From positions 1-64,000 of the forward strand of contig NBMI01000066.1 of assembly GCA_002085445.1 (NCBI GenBank): DNA of 64,000 nt. Direction: 5' to 3'. The stretch's first letter is position 1; each line of letters starts with the position of its first letter. The notes beneath the pieces were generated by a model. That model saw only the letters and a program-made list of their open reading frames with translations. It searched no databases and was not told where the DNA came from. Origin of the DNA: Candidatus Parabeggiatoa sp. nov. 2 (lineage in GTDB: Bacteria > Pseudomonadota > Gammaproteobacteria > Beggiatoales > Beggiatoaceae). A program made the translations under genes and the position numbers. Below are positions 6,893-16,705 of this stretch, piece after piece.

Positions 6893-9427
6893 CTAGATTT
6901 CTCCAAGCTTGTCACACTCACGCAGCACACTGGCAAATTCAGCACCGCTTTGATAACGAGCCAAAACATTTTTTTGCAAAGCAATATCCACCACACGCTT
7001 CAGACAAAGCGGTACATCGGCTCGCACCAACAGAATATCCGGGGGCGATTCATTCGCAATCTTAAACATCAATGTCGCCAGCGAATCGGTTTGAAACGGC
7101 AACGTACCCGCCAACAGTTGATACAACATCACGCCCAACGAATATAAATCAGTGCGCCCATCCACCGGTTTGCCAGCTAATTGTTCAGGAGACATATATG
7201 ATGGAGTACCCAAAACAGTGCCCGTTTTAGTTTTATTAGAATCCGTGATGCGAGCAATACCAAAGTCAGTAATTTTAATTTTACCCGTTGCCGGATTGTA
7301 CATGATATTAGCTGGCTTAATGTCACGATGCACGACACCTTGGCTATGGGCATAATCTAAAGCCTCCGCCACCAAAATAACTATCTCAACGACAGTGGGA
7401 ATAGGCAATAAATTATCAGGTTTAGTATAAGGCACTAAATTACCGCCCTTAAAAAACTCCATAGAAATATAGGCTAAATCTTGCTCTTCCCCGGCTTCAT
7501 AAATCGTGACAATATGTGGATGCGTTAAACGCCCGGCAGCGGAGGCTTCTCGAAAGAACCGTATAGTGGCTTCTTGCAACTCTTGAGACTCAAATTCCTG
7601 TGACAACGGAAGCGTTTTAATCGCCACCAAGCGATCCAATTTTGAATCTTTGCCCAAATACACCACGCCCATAGCGCCCTTACCCAAAGGTTTTTCTATC
7701 TGATAACGCCCTAAAACCGGCTTTTCGCTGCCATCTAAAAGTAGCCAATCAGTTAAACTGTTCCCCGATAACTTAGGTTTTCTAAAGCGGTGCAGCCGCT
7801 CCAGACGTTTTTCTACATCACGAAAATCGGGATGAAGACTGAGCATATAGCGATACACAGCGCCAGCGCGTCGGAATTGACGTTTCCGTTCATAATCTAA
7901 CGCTAAGTTATAAAACAAACCCATGATAGCAGCATCGGGTGGACACAAACGAAATTTGTCAAACGCTAAATCTAAATGCCCTTGCCCTTGAAATGCCAGC
8001 CCCAATAAGCGATTACTTTCTACCGCATCGGGATGCAAGCGAAAAGCATCCTGATAAGCCACAACACCCCGTTTAATCTGCAAGCCAGTGTGTCCACACA
8101 GCACGAAGAAAATGGACTGCATCAACTGTACCAATAAACCTTGGTTAAGCAAACTAAAATACAACAAACCTAATACCACTACCCATCCACCGCTCACAGC
8201 AACGGCAACACGCCATTTCAACTGCGGCAACAAGAAACCAATATAAACAAGCGTGATAATAAATAAACTGATTTGTAACCCGATTGCCCAACTGGGTACT
8301 TTAATAAAATCCTCATTCAACAAGCTCGCCAACGTATGCGCTGAAACTAATACAGAAGGCTCGACAAATGAATCAACTCTCAATGACGACTGTTCAGTAT
8401 CACGGTAAAAAAAAGGCCGCATGTACAAGGCCGCATCCGTATTCACCCGCAATTGCCCCATGCGTACCCCTTTGCCCAACTGGACTTCAAGATGACTATT
8501 CTCACCACCAAGACTTTTGGCAGCCACTAACAGCGGAAACGACGGAAAATAGGCATTTTTATATTTAATAACTAAAGGCATTCTGCGCGAATCGAAACGG
8601 GATGACTCGAAATTAATATAACCTATTCCTGACACACTGTTGGCAAAAATCAACAGCGGTGGTATCGCATTCACCCCCGACGGGGGTTGTGGTATTTTGC
8701 GAGGAGTGTCAAACGGCACTCTAATAGTTTTAAGGCGATGCTTTTGCACATAGTCGGGCAAATAGGGCGCTGCAATATCGTTGGCTTTGCCCAACAGAAA
8801 TGGCATTCCCAGTACCACATTACCGGCGCGTTTAAAACTATTAGCCAATTGTTGATCACTATCGAGATCAATACCGGCAGCCTGTAATTTATCTTCAAGC
8901 GTCGTCACTGAATTAGGTAACTCATTCAAAAAGATAGATTTTTTATAAAAATCAACCAATTTTTTAAGACGTTTTCTATCCATTGAATACCGTCCTCTTA
9001 CTTTACTAACCCTATTCATCAAGTTCTCCAATTGCTCCAATTGCTCATGCAGTACATTTAAAGGTTTAGAATTAGCATAAAATGTCACCAATTCGTCAAT
9101 GTAAACTAGCCCCGGGTCTTTTTGCGGTTTAGCAAAGACGAGGCTAGCGCCAATGACTTGACTATTAGGTGCTAAAAAATCAATCACTTGCGCCAAAACG
9201 GCGCGCGACCAAGGCCACTCACCGAGTTGCGCCAAACTACGATCATCAATCGCAATGACGACCACTTTATCACCCGGATTGCGGCTCTGATATCGAATGC
9301 TCCAATCATAAGCCATTCGCTCTAACGGTTGTAACAGGTTTAATTGCGCCACCAACAATAAAATAATACCGACGCTCAAACCAATAAACCAATCACTACC
9401 CCAAATTTTTTCTGAGATGCTAAACAT
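6893..9427 (-). CDS. CHASE2-domain Ser/Thr protein kinase
   Basis: An 844-residue membrane receptor kinase. One N-terminal transmembrane segment (residues about 12-30) is followed by a periplasmic CHASE2 sensor (VVVIAIDDRSLAQLGEWPWSR near 55). Three closely spaced transmembrane segments lie near 380-450 and a TPR-like helical stretch near 470-550. The cytoplasmic Hanks-type kinase starts near 570: glycine loop GKGAMGVVY, AIKTL lysine, catalytic HRDIKPANIM, DFGIA and GTPSYMSPEQ are all intact, so it should be active. The chosen ATG begins a normal membrane-anchor N-terminus; a TTG 60 bases upstream is possible. The sensor ligand is unknown. A PP2C gene follows one base later. Confidence 0.93.
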   Translation of the reverse strand: MFSISEKIWGSDWFIGLSVGIILLLVAQLNLLQPLERMAYDWSIRYQSRNPGDKVVVIAIDDRSLAQLGEWPWSRAVLAQVIDFLAPNSQVIGASLVFAKPQKDPGLVYIDELVTFYANSKPLNVLHEQLEQLENLMNRVSKVRGRYSMDRKRLKKLVDFYKKSIFLNELPNSVTTLEDKLQAAGIDLDSDQQLANSFKRAGNVVLGMPFLLGKANDIAAPYLPDYVQKHRLKTIRVPFDTPRKIPQPPSGVNAIPPLLIFANSVSGIGYINFESSRFDSRRMPLVIKYKNAYFPSFPLLVAAKSLGGENSHLEVQLGKGVRMGQLRVNTDAALYMRPFFYRDTEQSSLRVDSFVEPSVLVSAHTLASLLNEDFIKVPSWAIGLQISLFIITLVYIGFLLPQLKWRVAVAVSGGWVVVLGLLYFSLLNQGLLVQLMQSIFFVLCGHTGLQIKRGVVAYQDAFRLHPDAVESNRLLGLAFQGQGHLDLAFDKFRLCPPDAAIMGLFYNLALDYERKRQFRRAGAVYRYMLSLHPDFRDVEKRLERLHRFRKPKLSGNSLTDWLLLDGSEKPVLGRYQIEKPLGKGAMGVVYLGKDSKLDRLVAIKTLPLSQEFESQELQEATIRFFREASAAGRLTHPHIVTIYEAGEEQDLAYISMEFFKGGNLVPYTKPDNLLPIPTVVEIVILVAEALDYAHSQGVVHRDIKPANIMYNPATGKIKITDFGIARITDSNKTKTGTVLGTPSYMSPEQLAGKPVDGRTDLYSLGVMLYQLLAGTLPFQTDSLATLMFKIANESPPDILLVRADVPLCLKRVVDIALQKNVLARYQSGAEFASVLRECDKLGEI

Positions 9428-10769
9428 AATGGACTTAAATAGTTTATAAATATAAATAAACCAAAAACGAGTTCCCGCCTTTTTCAAAAGAGGGTTAGAA
9501 GGGATTTAACGGGCATGGATTGACTTGACGGCGAGCGCATGAAAACTTGCAAGAAAACAAACTAGCAGAATATATGCCAAGCTTGGCACAGTGTTGGGCG
9601 GATTACGCAGTTATCAGTTATCAGTTATCAGTTATCAGTTATCAGTCGTCCAAACCTGAGTTTGGAGTCCAAACCTTTAGGTTTGGCAATCGTCCAAACT
9701 TAAATTTGGAGTCCAAACCTTTAGGTTTGGCAATCGTCCAAACTAACGTTTGGCAGAATAGCGAGACGCGGCCCCCGGTTATTGACCTATTTTTTGACAG
9801 GTTTTTGGACGAGAGATTTTTCAGGCCATTTTGAGCCACGTCGGGCGAAACGCCGCACGTCATCCACCCACCAAAACCGTTGGCGTTGTTTACTGCACAC
9901 GGTCAACTTTTCGTTTTTTTTTGGTACCGAGCTTGCCCGGGGTATGGCCCACAAACCTTATCTCGCATGTAGGGGCCATCCCTTGTGATTGCCCTCTTTA
10001 GTTTGTCGGGACTCTCGAAAATCAGAAATTTTGTCCGTTTGAAGTATAGCCACATCGGGTGGAACATAGCGCGTCATCCACCCGACAAAACCGTTAACAC
10101 ATTTTGAGCGTGGCTAAAAAGGGGGGGGAGCTTGTTGAGGAAAAGGGCCCTTGCGAGGATGACTCGTTAGATAAAATATAGTAAAATTCATCCGCCCAAA
10201 CGGCCGATGAGATGGAGTCCAAACCTTCAGGTTTGGACAAAGCTTGGAATCCAACACTTTTATCGCCAAAGCTAAAGCTTTGGACTCCATCAGCGTCATT
10301 CGTTGTACTAAATTCGTTTATCGGCCCGTCATTCGTTGTACTAAATTCGTTTATCCGCGTAATTCGTTGTACTTAATTCGTTTATCGGCCCGTCATTCGT
10401 TGTACTCAATTCGTTTATCCGCGTAATTCGTTGTACTTAATTCGTTTTAGCTGTACTTAATTCGTTTATCCGCGTAATTCGTTGTACTTAATTCGTTTAT
10501 CGGCCCGTCATTCGTTGTACTCAATTCGTTTATCCGCGTAATTCGTTGTACTTAATTCGTTTGTTGTACTTAATTCGTTTATCGGCCCGTCATTCGTTGT
10601 ACTCAATTCGTTTATCCGCGTAATTAGCTGTACTTAATTCGTTTATCGGCCCGTCATTCGTTGTACTTTATCGCCAAAGCTAAAGCTTTGGACTCCATTT
10701 TTTTCCAAAGCTAAAGCTTTGGACTCCAACACCATTAATTTTTTTATTGTCAATATTAAAGGAATTGTT
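9428..10769. repeat. 1.3-kb gene-free repeat region
   Basis: Holds, in order: a reverse-oriented TAACTGA heptamer array (9608-9646); a cluster of short hairpins of the CCAAACC..GGTTTGG type (9648-9755); a partial GGGGCCATCCCTTGTG palindromic repeat (9972-9997); GGGTGGA...TCCACCC hairpins (about 10058-10083); more CCAAA hairpins (10215-10290 and 10674-10730); and the A-type repeat array at 10297-10668. Short open frames here are made of repeats and are not counted as genes. Confidence 0.8.
10297..10668. repeat. A-type tandem repeat array, about 13 units
   Basis: About 13 copies of TTCGTTGTACTTAATTCG separated by two alternating linkers, TTTATCCGCGTAA and TTTATCGGCCCGTCA, giving 31- to 33-bp periods. 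Spacers are not unique, so this is not CRISPR. The same unit recurs at 45345, 46786, 49804, 52170, 54576, 56470 (reverse) and 61578 (reverse). Confidence 0.85.
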
Positions 10770-11494
10770 ATGAACCTAGAACTAGAGTTGCACTTGGAAG
10801 AGGAACTTGAAAAACAAACAAGAAGATAAGTGATGTTATCTATTATTCCAGAAAAAACTTATGCCATTTTGATCGGGGTTAGTGAGTTTGAGTAGGATGA
10901 GAAATTGTTACCGCTCCCTGCCGTTAAAAACAATATCCCTGAATTGGAACGGTTATTCACTCATCAGACAGTCATGGGTATTCCCTCTGGCAATCTTACA
11001 AAAATAGTCAACGCGAAAGATGAGTCAAGGAAAAGAAACTTGCATATGCGCCATCAGGGAAAACTTACACAGCTTTTACCAATGAGCTTATACAGATACT
11101 TGTGAAAGGATTCCACAATAGGAGAAAAACACTAACGCTGGGGGACATTTATGGACACTTGAAAGAGCAACTGGTTAAAAAATGTTTCCTGAGCCAACAC
11201 AAGTTAACTCCATGAAGGATGATGCGTTTAAGTTTAAAATTGCATATAATTGAGGGTATAGTAATGATGAGGAGAGTGATGAGGAGAGTTCCGATTCTGC
11301 TCAACCTTGGGAAACACGCTTGCCACCAGAGATTAGCAGAGTTATTCCAACAACTTGAAGCAATCTCTGAGCAACTTGATGCGACTTTGGATGATGCTGA
11401 TAAGAGGGTTATTAAAAATAAAATGAGCGTCTTAGAGAAATAAATTAAAGAGACTGAAGAAGAATTAAATCACTATTTTCACGATAGCCCTTAG
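10770..11494 (+). pseudogene. Degenerate metacaspase (peptidase C14) gene
   Basis: Pieces of one caspase-like gene survive in several frames. They read KTYAILIGVSEFE (caspase first strand), TAG, then DEKLLPLPAVKNNIPELERL and NLTKIVNAKDES; then, in another frame, APSGKTYTAFTNELIQIL, LTLGDIYGHLKEQL, and in a third KDDAFKFKIAYN. A final coiled-coil tail (RLAELFQQLEAISEQL ... RVIKNKMSVLEK) is in yet another frame. The middle, which would hold the catalytic His-Gly and Cys, is missing. Stops at 10893, 11251 and 11441 plus at least three frame changes make it non-functional. An in-frame 19-codon start (10770-10829) with AAAGGAATT may be its original N-terminus. Confidence 0.75.
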
Positions 11495-11509
11495 GCGGGC
11501 TTTCTTTTT
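11486..11509 (+). terminator. Rho-independent terminator
   Basis: AGCCC-TTAGGC-GGGCT stem-loop followed by TTCTTTTT, directly after the metacaspase remnant. A classic intrinsic terminator. Confidence 0.75.
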
Positions 11510-11951
11510 GTAGCTGCTAACTAATGCTTATACTCCATTTTTATAATGTAAGCATATCAAACTTTCCTTGCCAAGAAAACCGAATTGCTTGAAAAGATAT
11601 CCGCCGGGCGATTTCTGATGGAATCATCCGAGACAGAACTGGGAAGAGAGACGCATGAAGATGAAAAATAATATAAATTACCTTAAAATTCAACGACTTA
11701 ATGGTCGTTACGGTTGCTTCGTTTTTTCCCCTTCCCCAAGTTTATCTCGCATAGCGAGTTACTGCGTTTTCTGCTATTCACATTCAACCCCTTCGGGGTT
11801 GGAGCCTAATTAATAATTAATCATTAATCATTAATCATTAATCATTAATCATTAATCATTAATCATTAATCATTATTTCCCCCTTCGAGGTTGGCGCCAT
11901 TCACCTTAGCGAATGGCAGAAAACTTGATCATCGAACTATAGGATAACAGC
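11510..11951. repeat. Intergenic region with TAATCAT heptamer array
   Basis: Positions 11811-11874 carry about eight tandem TAATCAT heptamers. A CAACCCCTTCGGGGTTGG hairpin lies at 11786-11803. Positions about 11548-11670 are open for 37 codons (QTFLAKKTELLEKISAGRF...) without a convincing start and may be a gene fragment. AGGA at 11941 is the ribosome site of the next gene. Confidence 0.7.
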
Positions 11952-13490
11952 TTGAAAACCAAAGAAAACAGAACCATTGAAATAATGGATACCACCCTGA
12001 GAGACGGGGAGCAAATGCAAAACGTCTCTTATACGCCGGAAGAAAAATTGACCATTTCCAAAATATTGCTGACAGAAGTCAAAGTTGATCGGCTAGAAGT
12101 CACATCAGCACGAGTCTCAGAAGGCGAACAAAAATCGGTCCTCAAAATGTTGGATTGGGCAACCGAAGCCCATCTCGTTGACAAATTTGAGATATTGAGT
12201 TTTGTCGACAAGAATAAATCGGTTGAATGGGCAAAATCTGTCGGCATCAAACGAGTCAACCTTTTAACAAAAGGCTCATGCAAACATTGCACAGAGCAAT
12301 TGCGAAAAACACCTGAGCAACATGCTCAAGATATTCGAGAAACGGTGCTTTATGCCGCTGACAATGGGATTGAGGTTAATGTCTATTTGGAAGATTTCTC
12401 CAATGGCATTAAAACCTCTCCCGATTATGTTTACTCTATGATTGATGTTTTATTAACGCTGCCCGTCAAAAGAATTATGTTGCCCGACACATTGGGCATT
12501 TTTAATCCGTTCGAGACGTATGAATATGTGTCTGCCGTCGTCAACAGGTATCCTGACGTACATTTTGATTTTCATCCCCACAACGATTATGGATTCGGCA
12601 CCGCCAATGCGATGGCGGCTGTAAAAGCCGGTGTCAAAGGCATTCATGCCACTGTCAATGGCATGGGCGAGCGTGCCGGGAATGCGCCGCTAGATGAAGT
12701 GGTGGTTAGCATTAAAGATTTTTTGTCCGTCAATTTCAATATTGATGAAAAGAAGCTCCATAAAATTTCCCGAACCGTTGAAATGTTTTCGGGGCAGCGG
12801 ATGGCGACTAATAAAGCCATCTATGGCAAAAATGTTTTTACGCAAACGGCGGGGATTCATGCCGATGGCGACAAGAAGGGCAATTTATATGGCAACCAAT
12901 TAGTGCCAGAACGTTTTGACAGAAAGCGAAAATACGCCCTCGGCAAACTGTCTGGCAAAGCCAACTTAGAAATGAGTTTAAAAGAACTCTCCATTGAGCT
13001 TGCAGACGAGGATAAGAAAGTTCTTTTACAGAAAATTATTGAGCTTGGCGACAAAAAAGAAGTCGTCACCACCGAAGACTTGCCTTATTTAATCAGCGAT
13101 ATTTTTGAAACACCCGAAGAGGTTCCATTTAAATTGGAACACTGCTCCATCAATTCGACTTATGAATTGAAATCGATGGCAGCGATAAAATGCGCCTATC
13201 AGGGCAAAACGATGAAGGCTTATGCACACGGCGATGGTGGCTATGATGCGTTTATGAATGCGCTACGGGACATTTTGAAGAGATTTCATCTTCCGGTTCC
13301 TCAATTGCTGGATTATGAAGTGACTATTCCGCCTGGCGGAAAAACAGACGCGCTGGTTCAAGCGGCGATTACTTGGCAAGTCGAGCAGAAAAAGACTGAC
13401 AATACCAGGATTACCACGAGGGGAGTCAACTCTGATCAGAACATGGCAGCGATTGAGGCAACCGTTAAAATGATCAATTTTATTCTCTGA
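11952..13490 (+). CDS. 2-isopropylmalate / citramalate synthase-like enzyme
   Basis: A 512-residue member of the HMGL-like (DRE-TIM) synthase family, which condenses acetyl-CoA with a 2-oxo acid. Motifs: MDTTLRDGEQ near residue 12, LPDTLGI near 178, metal-binding FHPHNDYGFGTANA near 206-219, GMGERAGNAPLDE near 237, and a C-terminal LeuA-type regulatory domain (about 390-512). It resembles the LeuA2-like group that makes 2-isopropylmalate or citramalate for leucine/isoleucine synthesis. Homocitrate synthase is a less likely alternative. Start is TTG at 11952, supported by AGGA seven bases before it; an in-frame ATG at 11985 would remove the start of the conserved barrel. No other leucine genes adjoin it. 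Confidence 0.85.
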   Translation: MKTKENRTIEIMDTTLRDGEQMQNVSYTPEEKLTISKILLTEVKVDRLEVTSARVSEGEQKSVLKMLDWATEAHLVDKFEILSFVDKNKSVEWAKSVGIKRVNLLTKGSCKHCTEQLRKTPEQHAQDIRETVLYAADNGIEVNVYLEDFSNGIKTSPDYVYSMIDVLLTLPVKRIMLPDTLGIFNPFETYEYVSAVVNRYPDVHFDFHPHNDYGFGTANAMAAVKAGVKGIHATVNGMGERAGNAPLDEVVVSIKDFLSVNFNIDEKKLHKISRTVEMFSGQRMATNKAIYGKNVFTQTAGIHADGDKKGNLYGNQLVPERFDRKRKYALGKLSGKANLEMSLKELSIELADEDKKVLLQKIIELGDKKEVVTTEDLPYLISDIFETPEEVPFKLEHCSINSTYELKSMAAIKCAYQGKTMKAYAHGDGGYDAFMNALRDILKRFHLPVPQLLDYEVTIPPGGKTDALVQAAITWQVEQKKTDNTRITTRGVNSDQNMAAIEATVKMINFIL

Positions 13491-13803
13491 GAAGTTGCTA
13501 ATTGCTAAATATGAGCTAATCATTCATTTACGTCACAATTCGCGGCTAAAGTCTTTAGCCGCGAACACAATTCACAATTATTTTATTCTCGGAGAGAGTC
13601 TGAGCTTAATCTGATGTGAGCCATTAAGAGGGCAACCACAAGGGATTGCCCCTACGAACCGGATTGTCTGCTAGGGGCAATCCTTTATGGTTGCCCTTAA
13701 CTTAATGGCATTGAGGCAGAGCCGTCCAAAGCTTCAGCTTTGGACTCCAGCACACATCAAATTGTAAAAAATCCGTTTATTCCTAAAAGAAGTTGTAGTC
13801 TCA
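13491..13803. repeat. Palindromic GGGCAACC repeat and hairpins
   Basis: Positions 13541-13563 are a hairpin (CGCGGCTAAAG/CTTTAGCCGCG). Positions 13628-13698 are a complete copy of the palindromic repeat whose ends are AGGGCAACC and GGTTGCCCT with inner GGGATTGCCCCTA/TAGGGGCAATCC. A CCAAAGCTTCAGCTTTGG hairpin (13727-13744) and an AAAAAATCCGTTTATTCC repeat (13766) follow. Confidence 0.8.
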
Positions 13804-15147
13804 CTATAAGTATCGCGTAGGCTGAGGCTCAGAGCGTGGTTTTCCTAACGGATCGTCTTTTTCGTCATCCACAACCAGTTTTTCAGGTTTTTCCACAATT
13901 TCATAATTAGGAGCCTTAAAAAATTCATGTTGAGGCCGATTCATATACGCTTCAATCAGCTTGCCCTGTGCATTCAATTCATAATCAAGTAACTCAAAAA
14001 TTTTATCTATTAATTCAAACACTTGTTCTCTATTTTCAGGTAAATATTGTTGAGCCGGCAAATGTTGACTCCTCTGTTCTATATCTTGCCAAACAGGATT
14101 GTTTGAAGTATTGGAAGATCGCATAGCGAGAGGTTGTTTTTTCGTCACATTTTGTTTAGAGTAACTGATTTTTTTACTCATTTCATATAATTGTACGGCC
14201 TCTGCTTGCTGCTCGGGGCTGCCTTTTTGTATGACTTCCCGCAACATTTTCTGGACTATCTGTGCTTCATTTTCCGAAAGTATGGCCCTCACATTGTCAA
14301 GTTTTTCCGTCATTTCATCGCGCTTGACACTCTCCGTTGCCGTCAGAGTGGGCGCGTCAGAAGCGGAGGGAGAAACGGTGTTGTCAAGCTTAACCTCGTC
14401 ATGCTGTGTATTGACGGCCGGCGTATTGGCCGGTAAGGGAATTTTTTCAAGAGGATCATCAGACATAAGATTTTTCTTGGCAACTGATTGATTGGTAGCA
14501 GACTTTTTGCGCCGGCGGCGGCCGATGAAAAGCATTAACAAGAGCAAAACTAATACTGCCAATAGCCCAATCATTCTCGGCAACGGTAACTGTGTTGTCG
14601 AAAGCCATGACAGCACCTCCTCCCAAGCAGACGACATGAAGGACAGAATGCTGCTTTTATCATCAGTGGCGTTTTGTACCTCGTTAGGCGCAGATGAATC
14701 CGTTGCTGTCGTTGCAGTGCCCAATGCGCCCTTGGTAACTTCGAGTTGAAGTTTTTCGGGATGGGCAGACGGCGGACAAACAATAGGCTGCCGGTGGCGG
14801 CGATAAGCTTTCCATTTCTTATTTTGCCGATTAAATTCTTTAACCGCCACTGCATGACTGAGTGCCAGCATCTCGGCGCGTGAGGGAATGTGCAAGGTTT
14901 GACCGATTTTTAAGGTATTCAGATTGCAAGCTATAGCAAAAGCGTGAGGATTGGCTTTGAGCAAAGCCAACATCGCTTGATAGTGGCTAATAGAGCCAGC
15001 GGGACGCACTTTCGCGGCAATATTCCAAAGCCTTTCACCGGCTTTAATGGGGCCGTAGGTATTGGCAATTGTTTGTGATATAACTATGCTTGTTGCAGCA
15101 ACCATGCCTATCAAAACAAAAGCGAATAATAATATTAACTTTTTCAT
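13804..15147 (-). CDS. FimV-like LysM protein
   Basis: A 447-residue inner-membrane protein. A signal/anchor (MKKLILLFAFVLIGMVAATS) leads into a FimV N-terminal LysM-type domain: YGPIKAGERLWNIAAKVRP, then MLALLKANPHAF and LKIGQTLHIPS (residues about 31-95). A central transmembrane helix (LIGLLAVLVLLLLMLFIG-like, near 190-208) is followed by RRRRKK and a long polar, helical cytoplasmic region. FimV proteins organise the cell pole for type IV pili and twitching, with LysM binding peptidoglycan. It is shorter than Pseudomonas FimV and lacks the clear C-terminal TPR cap, so it may be a reduced paralogue. Confidence 0.8.
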   Translation of the reverse strand: MKKLILLFAFVLIGMVAATSIVISQTIANTYGPIKAGERLWNIAAKVRPAGSISHYQAMLALLKANPHAFAIACNLNTLKIGQTLHIPSRAEMLALSHAVAVKEFNRQNKKWKAYRRHRQPIVCPPSAHPEKLQLEVTKGALGTATTATDSSAPNEVQNATDDKSSILSFMSSAWEEVLSWLSTTQLPLPRMIGLLAVLVLLLLMLFIGRRRRKKSATNQSVAKKNLMSDDPLEKIPLPANTPAVNTQHDEVKLDNTVSPSASDAPTLTATESVKRDEMTEKLDNVRAILSENEAQIVQKMLREVIQKGSPEQQAEAVQLYEMSKKISYSKQNVTKKQPLAMRSSNTSNNPVWQDIEQRSQHLPAQQYLPENREQVFELIDKIFELLDYELNAQGKLIEAYMNRPQHEFFKAPNYEIVEKPEKLVVDDEKDDPLGKPRSEPQPTRYL

Positions 15148-15685
15148 GGCTATTAGAACGATTTTTTATTTTCAATAAATATAGAGATTTTCAGATAATT
15201 ATTTAGTCCCCTTTAGGGGACGAAAGCTTTCAGATGTTGGCTGCCAAAGATATGAAAGTCTATAGGACTTACGCATTGACAAAATAAATTTATTGAGTAT
15301 TCAATCAGTTACGTCTAAAAGGTCTAGGCCGTTATTTGGAAAGTTTTAAAATAAAATCAATTGGTTACTTTGCAGAGTGCGTAACAGACGGAACGTACAT
15401 CTACAGGCTTTTTAGAAATGCATAAGAAAGCGTCGAAAATCCGCCTAATTTATTTACCAAGGGCAGTCAAAAATGCCTATAAAAATCCGTTTATTCCTAA
15501 AAGAAGTTGTACTAAGTTATTTTTATTAATAAAATAATGCAGAGATTCTTATTTCCTGTCGTGTCTATTTTACAAAATTCAAGTACAATAAATAAAGTAA
15601 AATACGGCATGGCTTTAGCCAAACGCCAGCGTTTGGACGGAAGCTTTGGGCTGAAAAATAGGATTTACTTTGAGGACTATATATT
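15148..15685. repeat. Gene-free region with MITE-like element
   Basis: Positions 15181-15265 are a copy of the CTATAG-ended element, including the GTCCCCTTTAGGGGAC palindrome. An AAAAATCCGTTTATTCC repeat that ends AAGAAGTTGTACT lies at 15480-15513, and CCAAACGCCAGCGTTTGG (15619-15636) is another short hairpin. No gene is seen; the promoter of the downstream three-gene operon should be here. Confidence 0.7.
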
Positions 15686-16705
15686 ATGCCACCCAATCCA
15701 TTAGACACTCTTGCCACTTCTCACCACATTTGCGCCCTCGCACGGGCAAATCACCTGACGCACCGCGCCCTAGAGTACGCCCTGCGTCGGATTGGCACCG
15801 TCCCTGACATTCACGCTTGGCAGCGTTTTATCGACAATATGCTGTTATTGCTCGGTACCGCTTTGCTACTCGTCGGGATTATCTTTTTCTTCGCCTATAA
15901 CTGGGCCGATATGAGTCATTTTACGAAATTCGGTGTGCTTGAAGCGGGTGTGCTGAGTGCGGCGCTGTTCGCATCGTGGCGAGGCTTGGAGCGCCTATCC
16001 GGCCAAGCGGCCTTATTGGCGGCGGCTGTGTTGCTGGGCGGATTGTTAGCCGTTTACGCTCAAGTTTACCAGACGGGCGCCGATGTTTTTGAGCTATTTC
16101 TCACTTGGGCCATTTTTATTATCCCTTGGGTATTGCTCGGTGCCTTTGCGCCCCTGTGGTTATTGTTACTGGTGCTGCTTAATCTCAGCCTTCTTCTGTA
16201 CTGGGATCAAGTGATTAATCCATCCCACTCTGACCTGCATACTGACTTGTTTTTACGACTGTTTTTGCTAAATGGTGCCGCGATGCTTGCCTTCGAGTTT
16301 GTACAGACACGAGGCGTGGCTTGGTTACAAAATCACTGGATGAGGGTGATCATTTTCGGCGCGATTTTGACTGTTCTCATCATACCCACCTTGCAAGCCA
16401 TCTTTGAAACCCGCGGTGGAGGGTCAAAATATCAGTTGCTGGCGGTGGCAGCGGTACTGTATATGGCGGTGACGGCTTTGAGTTTATGGTATTACCGTTA
16501 CCGAAGACACGACTTATTGTTACAGGCGATGTGCCTATTGGGTGTACTGATAGTCGTCACGACGCTTGTCGGTAAGTTACTCCCGCTGGATGCGGCAATT
16601 AGTTGGTTAATTTTGGCTATTGTGATTATCGGGCAAGCGGCTTTAGCGACAAAATGGTTATTGCAAACTGCGAAAACATGGCAAGAGGAGGCCAATAATG
16701 ACTGA
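15686..16705 (+). CDS. DUF2157 polytopic membrane protein
   Basis: A 339-residue inner-membrane protein. A soluble N-terminus of about 50 residues (ALRRIGTVPDIHAWQRF) precedes roughly ten transmembrane segments. The start of the membrane part, LLLLGTALLLVGIIFFFAYNW, is the hallmark of DUF2157 proteins. Function is unknown in the family. It overlaps the next gene by 8 bases, and the DUF2157-DUF4401-GDYXXLXY order is a known conserved operon, so the three products probably act together at the membrane. Confidence 0.88.
   Translation: MPPNPLDTLATSHHICALARANHLTHRALEYALRRIGTVPDIHAWQRFIDNMLLLLGTALLLVGIIFFFAYNWADMSHFTKFGVLEAGVLSAALFASWRGLERLSGQAALLAAAVLLGGLLAVYAQVYQTGADVFELFLTWAIFIIPWVLLGAFAPLWLLLLVLLNLSLLLYWDQVINPSHSDLHTDLFLRLFLLNGAAMLAFEFVQTRGVAWLQNHWMRVIIFGAILTVLIIPTLQAIFETRGGGSKYQLLAVAAVLYMAVTALSLWYYRYRRHDLLLQAMCLLGVLIVVTTLVGKLLPLDAAISWLILAIVIIGQAALATKWLLQTAKTWQEEANND

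Noticed and set aside
9547-9834. 95-codon frame between the kinase and the A array
   Set aside because: It is made of TAACTGA and CCAAACC hairpin repeats (VISYQLSVISYQ, FRFGN) with a TTG start.
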